Below, piece after piece: positions 42,053 to 51,603 of a stretch of 64,000 nt of DNA. A program made the translations under genes and the position numbers. How positions within the stretch are numbered: the first letter of the stretch is position 1; each line of letters begins with the position of its first letter. The notes under the pieces were generated by a model that did no database searches, had not been told where the DNA came from, and saw nothing but the letters and a program-made list of their open reading frames with translations. Source of the DNA: UBA1369 sp964571725 (GTDB lineage Bacteria > Patescibacteriota > Gracilibacteria > UBA1369); contig CAZNDB010000004.1 of NCBI GenBank assembly GCA_964571725.1, forward strand, positions 1 through 64,000, read 5' to 3'.

Positions 42053-43294
42053 ATGACTACTTCCTGGAAGACCTGGTTTTTACGGCTTTTATTGGTTGTT
42101 TTATTTATGCTGGTTTTGACCTACGTCTTATTTTTGGCTAACGGCTATCAATATGACTTTTGGGGAAATCAGATTCGCCGGACCGGTATAGTGGAAATTA
42201 CCTATAATGATCCCCAGGCCAGGGTTTATCTGGATGGCCAGCAGCTGGAGGGGACGTTACCCTTTTCAGCCAGCAATGTTTTGCCGGGTAAATACCATTT
42301 GGTCGTAGGACGGGAGGAATACTGGGACTACAGTTTGGATATAGTGGTGGAAGAGGATTTGATTTCCAGAATTACCACGGTCTTTTTGTTACCGATGGAT
42401 TTATTGTCCAGAAGCAAGCTGCTTGCAGATCTTTCTGCTGTTAAGTCAAATCAGGCCTTTTTAAGCGCTGGCCATGTCTGGCGGCAGTCTGAGGATGGAT
42501 CACTTTGGTTTGCCGGATTAAGCCCTGTTATCGAGGCTGAGAGTTTTAAAAAAGTGAATGTTCCGGCTGTCACGGCCAAGGTTAAAGATGTGGATTTTAT
42601 CGGTAAGGAATATTTGCTTAGTTATGAAGACGGTCAACGCTACTTATTGGATCCGTTAACCGGCAAGACCGATAAGATTTATCTTTCGGAAAATTATTTA
42701 CCGGCTGCCGGTAAGTGGATCTATTTCAAGGATAATGTCCTGTCAGCGATGAGTCGCGATTTTGACCGTGTTTTGTGGGCAAGACAACCTCAAATTCAGG
42801 AACGTATCACTGCGGTAAGATATTATTTTCTGGAGGGCAGGGAGTTTCTTGCCGTTGATTATGCCGGCAGGGAATATCAGGGCCAGTTGTTTGAGCTGAA
42901 GGCTGACCGGTTATGGCCGATTGATCAGGGCAATATTGATTCGGTAACCCTGGATGACCGGGGGGATCCGGTGTATGTGAAGGAGGGAAGAGAGATCTGG
43001 CAATATGATTCTTTGGAAAAACAGACGGTTCAGCTGGCCAGGTTTATGAATTCCGTAGAAATTATTTCCGCGGTTCCGAATATCTATCGTTCGGAAGGCT
43101 TATTTCTGTTCAGGATGAAAGACAATTATCTGTTGTCGGACAGGTATTTTAAAAACGTCAGGACGCTTTTTAACTTTCCAGGAATTCTTTCCGCCGATTT
43201 GTCGGACGGTAAAAAACTTTATTTTATTAAAAACTCCTCCGATCAGGCCCTGCCTAACCGGATGGAGTTGTTTATGTACAATCTGGAAAACTGA
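42053..43294 (+). CDS. PEGA-domain membrane-anchored protein
   Basis: A 413-residue protein with one N-terminal membrane helix (about 9-31, FLRLLLVVLFMLVLTYVLFL) and a surface part. A PEGA-like domain at ~45-115 shows ARVYLDGQQLEGTLPFSASNVLPGKYHLVVGREEYWDY, similar to the family's repeat where a short beta domain decorates surface proteins. The remaining ~300 residues are beta-rich and may form a propeller-like repeat (a number of short strands with Asp-Gly turns). The start follows greA by five bases, so it is the last gene of the run. PEGA is widely used in surface proteins of diverse bacteria; its precise role here is unknown. Confidence 0.8.
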   Translation: MTTSWKTWFLRLLLVVLFMLVLTYVLFLANGYQYDFWGNQIRRTGIVEITYNDPQARVYLDGQQLEGTLPFSASNVLPGKYHLVVGREEYWDYSLDIVVEEDLISRITTVFLLPMDLLSRSKLLADLSAVKSNQAFLSAGHVWRQSEDGSLWFAGLSPVIEAESFKKVNVPAVTAKVKDVDFIGKEYLLSYEDGQRYLLDPLTGKTDKIYLSENYLPAAGKWIYFKDNVLSAMSRDFDRVLWARQPQIQERITAVRYYFLEGREFLAVDYAGREYQGQLFELKADRLWPIDQGNIDSVTLDDRGDPVYVKEGREIWQYDSLEKQTVQLARFMNSVEIISAVPNIYRSEGLFLFRMKDNYLLSDRYFKNVRTLFNFPGILSADLSDGKKLYFIKNSSDQALPNRMELFMYNLEN

Positions 43295-43309
43295 TTAATC
43301 TTAATCCGT

Positions 43310-43750
43310 TTATTTCCGTTTTTTAGACTGTTTCCTGGGCTTATTTTTATGTACCTTATACTTTTCTTCCAGGCTGATTATTTTTTGTTTTTGTTGAGCC
43401 AGTTTCCGGGGATAGGTAAAAGTCAGATCACGGTATAATCCATAGAAGGAATATAACAGCCAGAGCAGCAGAAGGTAGGTAATAAAACGCATGGAAATCA
43501 CTTCCACGCGGTTCAGGCGGGAAAGCAGATTGAGCGCCAGAAAAATAGAAATTGTGATAAATTTTCCCGGATATTCCAGCAATGTTTTTCTGAGGAGGGA
43601 GTCTTTGCTCTTTTTGGCTTTGAGATAAATTACCAGGGCTGTAGTTATAGCGATGATAAGCAGGGCCCAGACCGTCCATTGTAGCCCAAAAGACTGAGGA
43701 GGCGTAAAACCGAAGAAATAGTCCAGTATGGAAATGATTGTATTGCTCAT
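43310..43750 (-). CDS. Small membrane protein, unknown
   Basis: A 146-residue protein with three hydrophobic stretches (about 24-42, 63-78, 88-108) and a basic C-terminal tail (KVHKNKPRKQSKKRK). I do not recognise the family. It lies two bases after lgt in the same direction and is the last gene of the long minus-strand run. It converges on the PEGA gene with only 15 bases between stops, where no terminator is seen. Confidence 0.7.
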   Translation of the reverse strand: MSNTIISILDYFFGFTPPQSFGLQWTVWALLIIAITTALVIYLKAKKSKDSLLRKTLLEYPGKFITISIFLALNLLSRLNRVEVISMRFITYLLLLWLLYSFYGLYRDLTFTYPRKLAQQKQKIISLEEKYKVHKNKPRKQSKKRK

Positions 43751-43752
43751 GG

Positions 43753-44535
43753 TTAATGGTTTTCTTGGAAATATTTTCTAAAATACCTATACAGCATATA
43801 TCCGCCAAAGAAAAGTCCCAGTAGGCTGTAGACCTGTGCTTCTCTGACCATTCCAAAAATCAGATTGGCTTCGTCGCCGCGCAGCAGTTCTTCCAGAAAA
43901 CGCATCAGACAATATAGAGTGATCCCGCTGTAGGTGATGACTCCGCTGTTTTTGAAAAATTTATGGTTGAAGAGAAAAAACAGTATCAATCCTATTAAAA
44001 GCGAATAAATGGCGGCGTAGATTTGAGTGGGATGGATGGGGATGGCGTATTGCGAGGGTTCAATCAGAATTCCCCAGGGCAGTTCGGTGGGGGAACCATA
44101 GTTTCTTCCGTCCAGAAGAGCTCCAATGTCGGCGAAAACCATGCCGAAGAGCACGCTGATAATCAGGATGTCGGTCCAGGCCAGGAAGTCCTCTTTGTGT
44201 TTTCTGCATAATAAAAACACGCTCAGAGCAACTCCCAATAAAGCACCCCAGGCCGATAAACCTTTGTCCCAGATATAAAATATTTCCAGGATGTTGCCCT
44301 GCGTACTGATAACGTCCCAGAAATAGCTGAAATTGTAGGCGATAAACGTCAATCTGGCCAGGATCAGACCACAAAAGAAAATCAGCAGGCTGTTTTCAGC
44401 CAGGAAGGATAGTTTTACCAGCCGGTGCTTGGACAGTTTATTGACGATCAGCAATGAAGAAAAAATCCCCAGTGCCAGAAAGATCCAGAGGGAGTAGATG
44501 GTGATCGGCCCGATTTGAAGAAGGATAGGATACAT
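43753..44535 (-). CDS. lgt: Prolipoprotein diacylglyceryl transferase
   Basis: Attaches diacylglycerol to the Cys of lipoprotein precursors. The 260-residue polytopic protein has the Lgt features: DKGLSAWGALLG, the RxxG-type segment GRNYGSPTELPWGI, and IPIHPTQIYAAIYSLLIG, where the His-containing motif marks the family. Its start codon overlaps the stop of the upstream 464-residue gene by one base (TAATG), so translation is probably coupled. A signal peptidase II gene is not in this window. Confidence 0.93.
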   Translation of the reverse strand: MYPILLQIGPITIYSLWIFLALGIFSSLLIVNKLSKHRLVKLSFLAENSLLIFFCGLILARLTFIAYNFSYFWDVISTQGNILEIFYIWDKGLSAWGALLGVALSVFLLCRKHKEDFLAWTDILIISVLFGMVFADIGALLDGRNYGSPTELPWGILIEPSQYAIPIHPTQIYAAIYSLLIGLILFFLFNHKFFKNSGVITYSGITLYCLMRFLEELLRGDEANLIFGMVREAQVYSLLGLFFGGYMLYRYFRKYFQENH

Positions 44536-45929
44536 TAGAAATTTAGAATAATAAGGCTGGAACAGACCACGAAAACTATCAATAAAAGGGGAGTGGTCAG
44601 CGGTTTTCTTCTCAAAAACTCAATTTTAATGCCCAGAAAACAGAAAAAGAAAAACAGAGTGGTGAAGAAGTATTTGACGATCGAAGTTTTAAATAAAAGA
44701 TTCAGTCGGGTTTCCGGTATAAAGCTGATCTGTTTGGAGTTTAGATAGATAGTGGCAAAATAATAAATCATGTAAAAAGTCAGCACCCAGCCGGTCACGC
44801 CGAAGATCTCTTTTTCCAGTATTTCCGTGGCGGTGTATTCGACATTACCCAGTTTTTCCAGCTGTTTTTTATGGATTAATGCTGCCAATATCTTTTTGTC
44901 CTGTTTTCGCTGATTCCAAAGGCTGACCAGGGTGCCCCAGATTTCCTTTTTGAAATCCGGTTCGGGGGTTTGAAAATATATTGTGACGTATTCCCGCAGC
45001 TGGGTGTTGGTATTTCTGATTTTTTCCCGGGCAGCCAGCATTTCGTCGTCTTCGGGGACGCTGCCGATCAGAAATCCGATAAAAAAATCGATAACCTTGT
45101 CCGTAAAACCGGGGTCGGGATTGTCAGTGATGTGCTTTTTCCGCCATTCGCGCATGGAACTGAACATGTCTTTGCCGGATTTGTCGATACGCTCAAGCTG
45201 CATCATCATGCTTTTGGCTTCGATGGAGAGTTTGGTTTTTTCTTTCAGACGCTGTTCCTGATGCAGAAAGATTTCCTCTTTTTGCAGATAAGTCAGCATT
45301 TCTTCACAGGTCTGTTTGATATACTCAAGGTTGGTGCTGTTTTTTATTCTGAGCAGTTTCTCCACAAAGTACTTGATTTTCACTCTGCGCGGAGGGTCGA
45401 GTTCATCCTTGTAGGTATCCAGCATTTCACTGACTTTTTGGAGGATGAAGTCTATCTGGCCTTTCATTTTCACCTGTTTCTTTTCAAACTCAATTTCATC
45501 CTGTTCGTGTTTTTTCTGTGCTTCCTCTTCGGCCATTTTTTCTTCCGCCAGTCTGTCCTTTAATTCGTCCACGCCCTTGATAATGGCTTCGTCCTTTTCT
45601 TTATCGCTGAGGTTGGCCGCGAATAATTGTTGTACGTCAAATTTGTATTCGAACAGCAGTCTTTTATATACCGAAAAAAGATCTTCTCCCTGGATTGTTC
45701 CGACCACTTTCTTGTTGTTTTTATCGGTGGCTGAGAATTCGAATTTTAAGACATTTTCGGGGAGTGTTTCGGCGGCGGGAGCGGCATAATTGGAAATATC
45801 GGTTATGGAAAGAATGGCAAATTCCATTGCGTTGAGCTCTTTGCGCGCTGAAGCTTCATCGGGCGCGTTAATGGTGCCGTTCAGCTGCTGATTTTCCTTG
45901 TTAATTACTGTGTAGGAGTATTGTGGCAT
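44535..45929 (-). CDS. Membrane protein with two PilC/GspF N-terminal-like domains and coiled coil
   Basis: A 464-residue protein. Residues 1-48 (YSYTVINKENQQLNGTINAPDEASARKELNAMEF) and ~63-110 (FEFSATDKNNKKVVGTIQGEDLFSVYKRL) both look like the small N-terminal domain of PilC/GspF pilus/secretion platform proteins, here in tandem. A long charged coiled-coil region follows (~120-240), then a helical domain and three membrane segments at the C-terminus (~383-400, 415-438, 446-464). The classic PilC membrane bundles are missing, so it is not a normal PilC. Possible role: a platform-associated or envelope-spanning component of pilus machinery; a prepilin peptidase gene is present in this window. 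It is coupled to lgt and lies 7 bases after pyrG. Confidence 0.7.
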   Translation of the reverse strand: MPQYSYTVINKENQQLNGTINAPDEASARKELNAMEFAILSITDISNYAAPAAETLPENVLKFEFSATDKNNKKVVGTIQGEDLFSVYKRLLFEYKFDVQQLFAANLSDKEKDEAIIKGVDELKDRLAEEKMAEEEAQKKHEQDEIEFEKKQVKMKGQIDFILQKVSEMLDTYKDELDPPRRVKIKYFVEKLLRIKNSTNLEYIKQTCEEMLTYLQKEEIFLHQEQRLKEKTKLSIEAKSMMMQLERIDKSGKDMFSSMREWRKKHITDNPDPGFTDKVIDFFIGFLIGSVPEDDEMLAAREKIRNTNTQLREYVTIYFQTPEPDFKKEIWGTLVSLWNQRKQDKKILAALIHKKQLEKLGNVEYTATEILEKEIFGVTGWVLTFYMIYYFATIYLNSKQISFIPETRLNLLFKTSIVKYFFTTLFFFFCFLGIKIEFLRRKPLTTPLLLIVFVVCSSLIILNF

Positions 45930-45936
45930 TTAGGAG

Positions 45937-47565
45937 TTATTTTTTTTGGTTTTTTATGCTGGCTTCTATAAAGCCTCTGAACAGCGGGTGCGGTTGATTG
46001 GGCCGGGACAGAAATTCGGGGTGAAATTGGCAACCGATCATGAAGGGATGTCCTTTCAATTCCGTAATTTCCACCAGATCGGCTTTGGGATAAATACCTG
46101 CCGGAATCAGTCCGTGCTTGGTTATTTCCGCCCGGAATTTGTTGTTAAATTCATAGCGGTGGCGGTGGCGTTCTTCGATCATTTCCTGTTTATACAGGGA
46201 GCGGCTGACCGAGTCTTTTTCCAGTCTGCAGGGGTAGGTGCCCAGTCTTAAAGTTCCTCCTTTTTCTTTGTTTTTATTCTGGCCGGGCAGAAAGTTGATA
46301 ACATGATATTTTTCTCCCAATACGTTATCCTCATCAAATTCCTCGGAGGTGTATTTGGGGTCTCCGCTGATATGTCTCATGAATTCGATGCACATGATTT
46401 GCATTCCCAGACAGATACCGAAATAGGGGATTTTTTTCTCGCGGCAATACTTGGCGGCCAGGATTTTTCCTTCCGTACCGCGCGTTCCAAAACCGCCGGG
46501 AACCAATATTCCTTCGGCGTCTTTGAGCATTTCCCAGGCTTTTTCGTCCTGGTTTTCCAGCTTTTCCGAATCGATCCAGTATAGATCCAACTCGCGGTTC
46601 TGGTGATAGCAGGCAATTTTTAGTGATTCAATAACGCTCAGATAAGCGTCTTCCAGGTTGGCGTATTTCACCACCAGTCCTATTTTAAGTGCCTGTTTTT
46701 TAGCTTTTATTTTTTCGTTGAGAGCAACCCAGTCGTCCAGTTTGGGTTCCACCAGACCCAGCAGTAGTTTATTGGCTATCATCTGGGTAACATTTTGTTC
46801 GTGATAGCTCAGGGGAACTTCGTAAATCGAGTTGAGAGTGGGGGAGGAAACCACTGCCTGTTCGTCGACGTCGCAGAAAAGAGAGATTTTTTTAATCAGA
46901 TCGCGGGTGATCTGATAGTCCGCTCTGGCCACAATAATGTCGGGCTGGATACCGCAGGAACGGAGTTCCCTGACCGAAGCCTGGGTGGGTTTGGTTTTGA
47001 GCTCTTTGGCGCCTTTGAGGTAGGGGAGCAGGGTTAAATGTACAAATAAAGTGTTCTCACCGCCTTTCTCGCGCCGGATTTGTCTGATTGCTTCCAGATA
47101 GGGTAATCCTTCGATGTCTCCGGTGGTGCCGCCGATTTCCACCAGCACGATATCGGCGTTGGAGTTTTCTCCCGCTTCATAGACTTTCTTTTTAATGGCA
47201 TTGGTAATATGCGGGATGACCTGAATGGTTCCTCCCAGATAAATGCCTTTGCGTTCATTGGCTATGACTTCGGAATAAATACGTCCGGTGGTTACGTTTG
47301 AACTTTGATTGAGGTTCACTCCGATGAATCTTTCATAATGACCGAGATCCAGGTCTGTTTCGGCTCCGTCTTCCAATACATAAACTTCTCCATGCTGGAA
47401 GGGGTTCATGGTGCCGGGATCGACGTTGATGTAAGGGTCGAGTTTCAGGGTAAATACTTTCAGGCCGCAGGATTGAAGAAGAGTGCCGATGGAGGCTGCC
47501 GTGATTCCCTTGCCAAGGGAGGAACAGACACCGCCGGTGATGAAAATGTATTTTGTATGTTTCAT
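45937..47565 (-). CDS. pyrG: CTP synthase
   Basis: Converts UTP to CTP using glutamine as nitrogen donor. The synthase P-loop is GGVCSSLGKGITAASIG at the start; the glutaminase half has YFGICLGMQIMC, holding the nucleophilic Cys, and GCQFHPEFLSRPN holding the His and Glu of the triad. The full length of 542 residues is standard. It lies between trpS and the PilC-N-domain gene. A TAGGA Shine-Dalgarno precedes the ATG. Confidence 0.97.
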   Translation of the reverse strand: MKHTKYIFITGGVCSSLGKGITAASIGTLLQSCGLKVFTLKLDPYINVDPGTMNPFQHGEVYVLEDGAETDLDLGHYERFIGVNLNQSSNVTTGRIYSEVIANERKGIYLGGTIQVIPHITNAIKKKVYEAGENSNADIVLVEIGGTTGDIEGLPYLEAIRQIRREKGGENTLFVHLTLLPYLKGAKELKTKPTQASVRELRSCGIQPDIIVARADYQITRDLIKKISLFCDVDEQAVVSSPTLNSIYEVPLSYHEQNVTQMIANKLLLGLVEPKLDDWVALNEKIKAKKQALKIGLVVKYANLEDAYLSVIESLKIACYHQNRELDLYWIDSEKLENQDEKAWEMLKDAEGILVPGGFGTRGTEGKILAAKYCREKKIPYFGICLGMQIMCIEFMRHISGDPKYTSEEFDEDNVLGEKYHVINFLPGQNKNKEKGGTLRLGTYPCRLEKDSVSRSLYKQEMIEERHRHRYEFNNKFRAEITKHGLIPAGIYPKADLVEITELKGHPFMIGCQFHPEFLSRPNQPHPLFRGFIEASIKNQKK

Positions 47566-47600
47566 GTTAGGTTCCTACGGTTGAACAAAAATTGATTTCG

Positions 47601-48590
47601 TTATAAAACCAGACCCACTTTTTGTCTGACGCTTTCCATAGTCTCTGAAGCTATCTTTTTGGCTTTTGTAGCCCCTGTTTTCAGGACGTCCTCAAGATAA
47701 CCCAAATCTTTGGCCAGTTCAAATCTTTTTTGACGGGCGGGGCCGAAGAATTCCAGGTACTTTTCCAGGAGCATTTTTTTTGCATCGCCGTAACCGAATC
47801 CGCCGGTAACATATTTGTCTCGCAATGAGGCGATTTCCGTATCGGAGGCCAGATAGGAGTAAAGTTTAAAGACCGTGTCGGTATCGGGATTTTTGGGGTC
47901 TTCCACCGGCGTTGAATCGGTTTTGATGCTCATGATCTGTTTTTTCAGAGCTGCGTCGTCGGCGAAGATCTGGATGGTATTATTGTAACTTTTGCTCATT
48001 TTGTGTTCTCCGTCGGTACCGATAATGGTGGCTATTTCTTCCGGGATGGAAGGTTCGGGAAGTTTGAAGGTTTCGCCGAAAGTGGAATTGAATTTTTCAG
48101 CTATGTCCCTGGCAATTTCCACGTGCTGTTTCTGGTCTTTGCCAACCGGCACGAAATCCGGCTGATAGAGCAGGATGTCGGCGGCCATTAATACCGGGTA
48201 GGTGAAAAGGCCGACAGTCGGATCTTTTTTACCGGTGGCCAGCGCGTCTTTCCAGGCGTGGGCTCTTTCCATCAAGCCAAAAGGAGTAATGCAGTTAAAG
48301 ATCCAGGCCAGTTCGGTATGTTCTGTTACATCCGACTGACGGAAGAAAATGGTGCGGTCGGGATCGAGTCCCAATGACAGGAAATCCAGGGCCACGTCAC
48401 GGGTGTTTTTTTGTAATTCCTGGGCGTTTCTGACTGTGGTCAGGGAATGGAGATCGGCAATAAAGATGATGGTCTGGTGTTTACCCTGTTGATCGATAAT
48501 CGGTTTCATGGCGCCCAGGTAGTTGCCGATATGGGGTGTGCCGCTGGGTTTTACTCCGGTCAGGGAAATTTTGGTTTTGCTTGTGCTCAT
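47601..48590 (-). CDS. trpS: Tryptophanyl-tRNA synthetase
   Basis: Charges tRNA(Trp). The class I signatures are present: GTPHIGNYLGAM (HIGH-type) near the N-terminus and HKMSKSYNN (KMSKS loop, ~198). Family features such as GLMERAHAWKDA and PVLMAADILLYQPDFVPVGKDQKQHVE are seen. 329 residues is the usual size. It sits 35 bases before pyrG and 8 bases after priA. Confidence 0.97.
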   Translation of the reverse strand: MSTSKTKISLTGVKPSGTPHIGNYLGAMKPIIDQQGKHQTIIFIADLHSLTTVRNAQELQKNTRDVALDFLSLGLDPDRTIFFRQSDVTEHTELAWIFNCITPFGLMERAHAWKDALATGKKDPTVGLFTYPVLMAADILLYQPDFVPVGKDQKQHVEIARDIAEKFNSTFGETFKLPEPSIPEEIATIIGTDGEHKMSKSYNNTIQIFADDAALKKQIMSIKTDSTPVEDPKNPDTDTVFKLYSYLASDTEIASLRDKYVTGGFGYGDAKKMLLEKYLEFFGPARQKRFELAKDLGYLEDVLKTGATKAKKIASETMESVRQKVGLVL

Positions 48591-48598
48591 ACGGAAAA

Positions 48599-50635
48599 TT
48601 AAATGGTGTGAAGCGGATCCACGTCAATTTTTATATCATTTTTGAAGGGTTTTTGTAAGAAGAAGTTTTGCAAAAAATTTTGCGGATTTTTACCGCCGAT
48701 CAGAATGTTCCAGCGGTATTTGTTTTTCAGCCGGGGAATAAACGCCGGAAACAGAGTGATGTCATTGACCAGTTCAGGACAGGAGGGGCGGAGAGTCTGG
48801 AGTTCGGCAAATAACTGATGGCTTAAATAATAGGCTTTTTGCTGATCGGGATTCTCTATGGTCAGTTTTACCAGTTTCTGGAAAGGTGGGAAGCTGGCGG
48901 CCCGGCGGTGTCCGATTTCTCTTTCATAAAAGGCGGGAAAATCGTCTTTAAGCGTGTTTTGAATGGCGTAGTGATCGGGAATATAGGTTTGGATCACTAC
49001 TTCTCCCGGTTTTTCGCGGCCGGACCGTCCTGCTACCTGGGTGATCAGCTGAAAGGTTTTTTCGGCTGAACGATAATCGGGAATTGTTAATCCGGTGTCG
49101 GCCAGAATAATGCCCACCAGCGTGACATTGGGCAGATGCAAGCCTTTTCCGATCATTTGCGTGCCGATCAGAATATCGGCCTCGCCGTCCTTAAAAGCGT
49201 TGTAAATGTGTTCAAAGTCATCTTTTTTAGAGGTGGTGTCGCGATCGGCACGCAGCAGACGGGCTTCCGGAAAAAGCTTCGCCACTTCCTCCTCGATTTT
49301 CTGGGTACCGAGTCCGATATATTTGATCAGATGGCTGCCGCAATGTTTACAGACCGTGGGTACTTTAAAGATTCTCCCGCAGTGATGACAGATCAGTCTT
49401 TGGGCGGGGAGAATACTGTTTTCAACCGAGATTTTGGAATGATAGGTCAGGGCGACCGTGCAGCGGGGACATTCCTCGCATTGTCCGCAATCACGGCAGA
49501 TTACGGCGGAAGCGGCTCCCCGGCGGTTTAAAAAGAGGATGGTTTGCTCTTTCCGTGCCAGGTTGTCGCGAATTTTGTCTTGCAGTAATTCGCTGAAAAT
49601 TGAATAATTTTTTTTACGCAACTCTTCCCTCAGATCAACCAGGTGAATGTCGGGCAGAGCGCGGGTTTTGGTTTTGTGAGGGATGCGGCTGGGCATTTCG
49701 GCCAGTTCGTAAAAACCGGACTTGGCCAGATAATAGCTTTCGATGGAGGGCGTGGCCGAGCCAAGTATCAGCCGGACTGAATTACTTTTTTGCTCTTCGA
49801 TTTCCAGGATTTTGTTGGCAATTTCTTTGGCGTGATAGCGGGGACTCTGGTCCTGCTTATAGGAATCTTCATGCTCTTCGTCAACGATGATCAGTCCCAG
49901 ATTGGGGAATGGCGCGAAGATTGCCGATCGGGAGCCGATGACGATCTGATGATGCCCCCGGGCGATATTGGTCAGATATTTCAGTTTTTCGGATGGGGTG
50001 AGACGGGAATGGATAATGGCGATGTTTTTGCCAAACTGTTTTTCAAATTGAGCGACCGTTTGGGGGGTCAGGGAAATTTCCGGAACCAGAATCAGGGTTT
50101 GCCGCCCTTTCTGCAGTTCTCCCATGGTCAGCCTCCGGTAAATTTCGGTTTTTCCTGAACCGGTCACCCCGTGCAGCAAAATTTTGTAACCGGCAGCTTT
50201 ATTAATTTTTTCAAAAGCTTTTTCCTGTTCCGCGGTAAGTTGTACCAGAGGTTTGGAGTCGTGGGGGACATTTTCGGGAGTTTTGATTATTTTTTCTCTT
50301 TTACGTGAGAAGACGCTGGTTGGTAAAAACAGCTTGACGGTTTTATGGAGCGGGCAAAAATGGTATCTGGAGATATATTTCAGCAGTTCCAGCTGGGTGG
50401 CAGTCAGACTGAAAAAATCTTCCACCCGGCGCCGGATCGGTTTGGTGGTGAAAAGCGGTTTTAAGGTGTGCAATTCCAGAACCATGCCCCTCATGATTTT
50501 ATTTCTGAGCGTGATTTCCACCAGATCACCGGTTTTCAGGGTGTCGGCCATTTCCAAAGGCACCTCATAGGTCAGGGTTTCTTTGTCGCCGCCTATTTTC
50601 CTGGGCAGTAAAATTTCCGCGTACAGATTATTCAT
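48599..50635 (-). CDS. priA: Primosomal replication-restart helicase PriA
   Basis: Restarts stalled replication forks. The 678-residue protein has an N-terminal DNA-binding domain, a helicase core with Walker A GVTGSGKTEIYRR and DEEH box IIVDEEHEDSYKQ, and the zinc-binding insertion with two Cys clusters (CRDCGQCEECPRC and CHHCGRIFK...CKHCG). SF2 motifs such as LILGSATPSIESYY and AGRSGREKPGEVVIQTY are present. Its start overlaps the end of the upstream gene by eight bases. Confidence 0.96.
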   Translation of the reverse strand: MNNLYAEILLPRKIGGDKETLTYEVPLEMADTLKTGDLVEITLRNKIMRGMVLELHTLKPLFTTKPIRRRVEDFFSLTATQLELLKYISRYHFCPLHKTVKLFLPTSVFSRKREKIIKTPENVPHDSKPLVQLTAEQEKAFEKINKAAGYKILLHGVTGSGKTEIYRRLTMGELQKGRQTLILVPEISLTPQTVAQFEKQFGKNIAIIHSRLTPSEKLKYLTNIARGHHQIVIGSRSAIFAPFPNLGLIIVDEEHEDSYKQDQSPRYHAKEIANKILEIEEQKSNSVRLILGSATPSIESYYLAKSGFYELAEMPSRIPHKTKTRALPDIHLVDLREELRKKNYSIFSELLQDKIRDNLARKEQTILFLNRRGAASAVICRDCGQCEECPRCTVALTYHSKISVENSILPAQRLICHHCGRIFKVPTVCKHCGSHLIKYIGLGTQKIEEEVAKLFPEARLLRADRDTTSKKDDFEHIYNAFKDGEADILIGTQMIGKGLHLPNVTLVGIILADTGLTIPDYRSAEKTFQLITQVAGRSGREKPGEVVIQTYIPDHYAIQNTLKDDFPAFYEREIGHRRAASFPPFQKLVKLTIENPDQQKAYYLSHQLFAELQTLRPSCPELVNDITLFPAFIPRLKNKYRWNILIGGKNPQNFLQNFFLQKPFKNDIKIDVDPLHTI

Positions 50636-51032
50636 GGGAAGATTGATGCTGATTGATGATTTTATTCAACCTGTCGCAGATTACGCCTAAGTCCTGATCC
50701 TGATCTGAAAAAAATATTTCCAGGCTGATCCGGTCCAGTTGGGGGGAAAGCATGCCCAGGGGGTGTAAATCTTCCAGATAAGTTTTGATTTGGGGGAAAT
50801 TTAAAAGCAGATCGGCTATGATCATGTCTCCGCTGACCTGAAATTTTTCACCGGGTTTGATGTTGATTTCTTCCAGATTGGATGTCGGAAGAGCGGCTCT
50901 CAGATCCTGGATTTTCGGGGGGAGCGGGGCGGGTTCGTCTTTCAGGCAGCATTCAAAAAAACCGAAAGGAAATCCGGTGTTTTGCGGCTTTTGGTCATGG
51001 CAATGGGAATTGTCCGTACAGTGCTTTTTCAT
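50628..51032 (-). CDS. DUF1858-like protein with Cys/His-rich N-terminus
   Basis: A 134-residue protein. Its middle-to-end part (VSGDMIIADLLLNFPQIKTYLEDLHPLGMLSPQLDR and further) follows the DUF1858 pattern, a small helical domain found in some redox and metal proteins. The first ~30 residues are rich in Cys and His (HCTDNSHCHD, ECC), which may bind a metal. The ATG start at 51032 lies six bases after a TAAAAT -10 box, suggesting a leaderless message. It overlaps priA by eight bases and opens the seven-gene minus-strand run. No function is known to me for the family. Confidence 0.65.
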   Translation of the reverse strand: MKKHCTDNSHCHDQKPQNTGFPFGFFECCLKDEPAPLPPKIQDLRAALPTSNLEEINIKPGEKFQVSGDMIIADLLLNFPQIKTYLEDLHPLGMLSPQLDRISLEIFFSDQDQDLGVICDRLNKIINQHQSSHE

Positions 51033-51085
51033 GGCCAGATTTTAGCATTTTTCAGGCCGGAGAGGGGGGACTTTTTCCAATGATA

Positions 51086-51114
51086 TTGACAGAAGTTCGC
51101 ATCGATTGTAAACT
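51086..51114 (+). promoter_or_regulatory. Strong promoter of the 51139 gene and tlyA
   Basis: Consensus TTGACA (51086-51091), 17-base spacer, TAAACT (51109-51114). The ATG at 51139 follows 24 bases later. Confidence 0.75.
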
Positions 51115-51138
51115 AACCTCTTTTGGAAATTTAGAAAT

Positions 51139-51603
51139 ATGAACAGATACTCATTTGTAAGCGAAAAACAGGCTTTGCGGGAGGAGCTGACCGTTCTGAT
51201 CAGGGAACGAGGCAATGATTTGCTCGATTATTATTTGAACAACGGTTTTGACTCGTTGGCCGTGGGTTTGAAACTTTTTACCGACTGGCAGAGGAGAATG
51301 TTGTTTGATTATCTGATGCTGGACAGAAAGGCTCTTTTGGAATGCGTCAGAAGAAATAAGGCTTTCTTTTTGAAAATGATTACCGATGGCAAAGGCGATA
51401 TGATCAGACCGATGTTGGGAGTTGATAAAGAGCGTTATGATGGATTGTGGCTCGAAGTAATTGATTTATTGGCTCTTTATTTTGCCGAGAAGAAAGTGGT
51501 CGAAAAAATGACTAATTTTGAGTTGGAAAAATTTATGGAGCAAAGTATCTTTAAAGTAGAGCAAAAAGAAAAGAAATCCGATGCAACAGAACAAAACCAA
51601 TGA
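51139..51603 (+). CDS. Helical hypothetical protein upstream of tlyA
   Basis: A 154-residue acidic/helical protein without signal peptide or membrane segment; not recognised. Sequence features: SVSE-like start (NRYSFVSEKQALREELTVLI), DYLMLDRKALLECVRRNKAFF in the middle and an end rich in Lys and Glu. It has a consensus promoter and its end overlaps tlyA by 23 bases, so the two are coupled. Function unknown; the overlap suggests a link with RNA modification only weakly. Confidence 0.7.
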   Translation: MNRYSFVSEKQALREELTVLIRERGNDLLDYYLNNGFDSLAVGLKLFTDWQRRMLFDYLMLDRKALLECVRRNKAFFLKMITDGKGDMIRPMLGVDKERYDGLWLEVIDLLALYFAEKKVVEKMTNFELEKFMEQSIFKVEQKEKKSDATEQNQ

